From assembly GCA_905206345.1 (NCBI GenBank), contig CAJLGW010000081.1:1-7303 (forward strand): a stretch of DNA of 7,303 nucleotides, given 5' to 3'. Source of the DNA: an uncultured Sutterella sp. Its GTDB lineage: Bacteria; Pseudomonadota; Gammaproteobacteria; Burkholderiales; Burkholderiaceae_F. Made by a program: the position numbers and the translations under genes. Under the pieces are notes generated by a model that saw nothing but the letters and a program-made list of their open reading frames with translations, searched no databases and was not told the DNA's origin. Positions 5,901 through 7,303 of this stretch are shown here, piece after piece (position 1 is the first letter of the stretch; the number at the start of each line of letters is the position of its first letter).

Positions 5901-7155
5901 CTGTCCGCCCCCGGTTTAATACATTAATCGCCCCTACAACATCAGCGTTGTTCGCGTAGCCACATTGACGGCACTTAAACTCCGCTTGCGTAGGGCGATT
6001 TTCTTTTTCACAATAACCGCAACTCGGGCACGTTTGACTTGTGTACGCAGGATTGACCTTTGTCACGTAGCCACCGTGTTTGAGCAGCGCCCACTCCAGA
6101 CTTGAAACCAATTGATGAGGCGAAAACCGCAACATCGCTTTGTTTAAGCCGGACTTTTGTTTAACCCGTCGACCCGGTGCCTCTACCGTTCCCTTGGCGC
6201 TGGCTGTCATATTGCGGACTTTCAAATCCTCGACATAGACCATCCCGACCGTGCGTGCAATGGCATTTGCCGTTTGTTGACAGAAATCCTTACGGATGTT
6301 GCGAAGTTTTTGATAGAGCTTTTGGATCTGCGCCTTCAAGCGTCGACGCTTGCGGCTAGGTTTTGTTTTATCAAAGGCTTGGGCCAAACCACACTTGGCC
6401 AACTGACGTCGTGCTTCGTAGTTGTGGCTCAAAGCCCTTTGCTTTTGAGCAATTTGCTTTTCAATGGCCTTGATGCGATCGGTATCGATTTGATAGACCG
6501 TGCCATCTGAGGTGGTGACGGTTTGGGCAACGCCCAAATCGATCCCGCACTCTCCGGCAAGCGTCTCAAGCGGTTGGTAGTTTATGATCAACTTCGTGAT
6601 CACCACAAACCACTTCGTCCCATCGCGCTTGATCGTTACTTGACGAACAAGTCCTTCGGCCGTGTCTCGACTTTTTCGATAACGCACGAACCCTAACTTC
6701 GGGACAAAGACGCGAGCGTTGGCTTCATCAATGTCTTGGGTTTTCGGTTGAGGCAATCGGAAACTGTCACCATGATCTCTTGACTTGAAATGTGGAAAAT
6801 CTTTGCCATTTTTGAAGAATTCTCGAATAGCACGATCTTGATCACGCAACGTTTGTTGCAAGGCTTGCGCAATGGGTTGTTTTAACCATTGAGTACCTTC
6901 CGTTCGTTTAAGAACGGTGAGCGCTTTGCAACACTCGTTAAAGGAGAGCAAGGACGGTTGAGGCAAGAGATCTAGTCCTTGTTCAACGCGTTCTTTGTTT
7001 TGGTGATAGATGGTATTACGAGACTCTTGAATGGCTTTTTGCTCGGCTAGAAAATGATTCCAAACGAAACGCACCGCTCCAGCCGTTTGACTGAAGAAAC
7101 GTCGTTGAGCCGGTGTGAGTTTCAGTTCGAAAGAATAGTTGAGCATCAGTTCCAT
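5878..7155 (-). CDS. tnpB: TnpB, RNA-guided RuvC nuclease of an IS605-family element
   Basis: TnpB proteins are omega/reRNA-guided DNA endonucleases, related to Cas12 ancestors. They cut the target next to a TAM and favour retention of the element. With ATG 7155 the protein has 425 residues. The N-terminal part starts NYSFELKLTPAQRR and contains the family motif FPHFKSR (120-126). RuvC I is GIDLG with D206, RuvC II is VYVEDL with E309, and RuvC III is NNADVVGAIN with D405. The zinc finger is C376-x2-C379 and C395-x2-C398. All catalytic and zinc residues are present, so it is predicted to be active. Between RuvC I and II is a basic helical region with an apparently extra stretch at about 250-267. 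Starts at TTG 7182 or ATG 7146 are also possible, and none has a good Shine-Dalgarno. The 3' end of the reading frame probably overlaps the guide RNA. Confidence 0.95.
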   Translation of the reverse strand: MELMLNYSFELKLTPAQRRFFSQTAGAVRFVWNHFLAEQKAIQESRNTIYHQNKERVEQGLDLLPQPSLLSFNECCKALTVLKRTEGTQWLKQPIAQALQQTLRDQDRAIREFFKNGKDFPHFKSRDHGDSFRLPQPKTQDIDEANARVFVPKLGFVRYRKSRDTAEGLVRQVTIKRDGTKWFVVITKLIINYQPLETLAGECGIDLGVAQTVTTSDGTVYQIDTDRIKAIEKQIAQKQRALSHNYEARRQLAKCGLAQAFDKTKPSRKRRRLKAQIQKLYQKLRNIRKDFCQQTANAIARTVGMVYVEDLKVRNMTASAKGTVEAPGRRVKQKSGLNKAMLRFSPHQLVSSLEWALLKHGGYVTKVNPAYTSQTCPSCGYCEKENRPTQAEFKCRQCGYANNADVVGAINVLNRGRTVPSMPAE

Positions 7156-7210
7156 AACTTTAATTTTAGCAATAGAGATCAATCAATGATTTATTCAATC
7201 GATAGATTTA

Positions 7211-7228
7211 CAAAGTCTTACGACTTTG
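7211..7228 (-). repeat. Left-end-type hairpin upstream of tnpB
   Basis: CAAAGTC (7211-7217) pairs with GACTTTG (7222-7228) around a 4-nt loop, GTAA on the minus strand. It lies about 55 bases upstream of the tnpB start, where IS605-family elements carry their left-end hairpin. AAAG, the left guide tetranucleotide of IS608, is found at the 5' side of the stem but is paired here. Confidence 0.5.
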
Positions 7229-7263
7229 CTCCTTATATCCCTCGTTTGAATCTATGGATCACT

Positions 7264-7301
7264 CCCGTTTGTCAAGGGTTAAATTTTAAAATTCAAACGG
7301 G
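7264..7301. repeat. Inverted repeat CCCGTTTG / CAAACGGG enclosing an AT palindrome
   Basis: Perfect 8-bp arms at 7264-7271 and 7294-7301 enclose 22 bases, of which 7282-7293 (AATTTTAAAATT) are a perfect 12-bp palindrome. TT follows and then the window ends, so a T-tract cannot be judged. It could be the displaced terminator of the secDF operon, part of the element's left flank, or a protein site. Confidence 0.4.
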
Positions 7302-7303
7302 TT

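Larger units (their letters stand above)
5775..7228 (-). mobile_element. IS200/IS605-superfamily element with tnpB only (IS1341-like)
   Basis: Read on the minus strand, the element has a left-end hairpin (7228-7211), tnpB, a structured tail of about 100 nt, then a right end. The right end has GAAT, a 7-bp hairpin, the linker GGATG and TCAA (5778-5775). From memory, IS608 uses GAAT as right guide tetranucleotide and TCAA as right cleavage site, so the right boundary is probably just after TCAA. There is no tnpA, so movement would need a TnpA from elsewhere. The left boundary is not resolved. The end given (7228) is only the outer edge of the hairpin, and the true end should lie some tens of bases further, before 7303. 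The insertion lies at the 3' end of secF, in opposite orientation. Confidence 0.75.

Noticed and set aside
7181..7200. Clustered CAAT/TGATT repeats just upstream of tnpB
   Set aside because: Short AT-rich sequence with an 11-base palindrome (7181-7191). There is not enough to call an operator or origin.
7270..7275. Consensus -35 TTGACA on the minus strand upstream of tnpB
   Set aside because: The nearest -10-like hexamer (TAGATT) is at 15-base spacing and poor. It is too weak to call a tnpB promoter.
1..7303. CRISPR array, tRNA, rRNA
   Set aside because: No spaced direct repeats, cloverleaf or rRNA-like sequence was seen on either strand.

Overview
The window carries the conserved proteobacterial gene run queA-tgt-yajC-secD-secF on the plus strand, followed by one TnpB-type (IS200/IS605, IS1341-like) element on the minus strand. 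The gene order, the SecF signature GYSVNES and the protein lengths suggest a betaproteobacterium of the Burkholderiales. A Sutterellaceae-like gut organism would fit, but that is an impression from the proteins and was not tested.

Layout. Positions 1-129 are the 5' flank of queA, with no gene and no confident promoter. queA (130-1176) and tgt (1183-2316) are six bases apart and form the tRNA queuosine pair. Positions 2317-2469 hold a perfect TATAAT -10 box and three inverted repeats, and probably start a new transcript at yajC (2470-2814). Between yajC and secD lie two stem-loops in tandem. The first is a good intrinsic terminator. The second is terminator-like and ends five bases before the secD ribosome binding site. 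secD (2951-4831) and secF (4843-5778) are tightly coupled. YajC, SecD and SecF form the membrane subcomplex that works with SecYEG in protein export.

Positions 5775 to about 7230 or beyond are the mobile element. It has a complete TnpB reading frame with an intact RuvC D/E/D triad and a four-cysteine zinc finger. Downstream of it is a structured non-coding tail of about 100 nt, expected to form the omega/reRNA scaffold. The right end has an IS608-like layout (GAAT, hairpin, short linker, TCAA). Upstream of tnpB is a left-end-type hairpin. There is no tnpA in the window.

The main point of interest is the junction. If the right end is the TCAA tetranucleotide, the element's last bases are also the stop codon of secF. 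The adjacent TnpB guide would then be read directly from the antisense strand of the last secF codons. No wholly unknown gene family was found. The points worth following are this junction, the antisense arrangement it creates, and the possible attenuator in front of secD.
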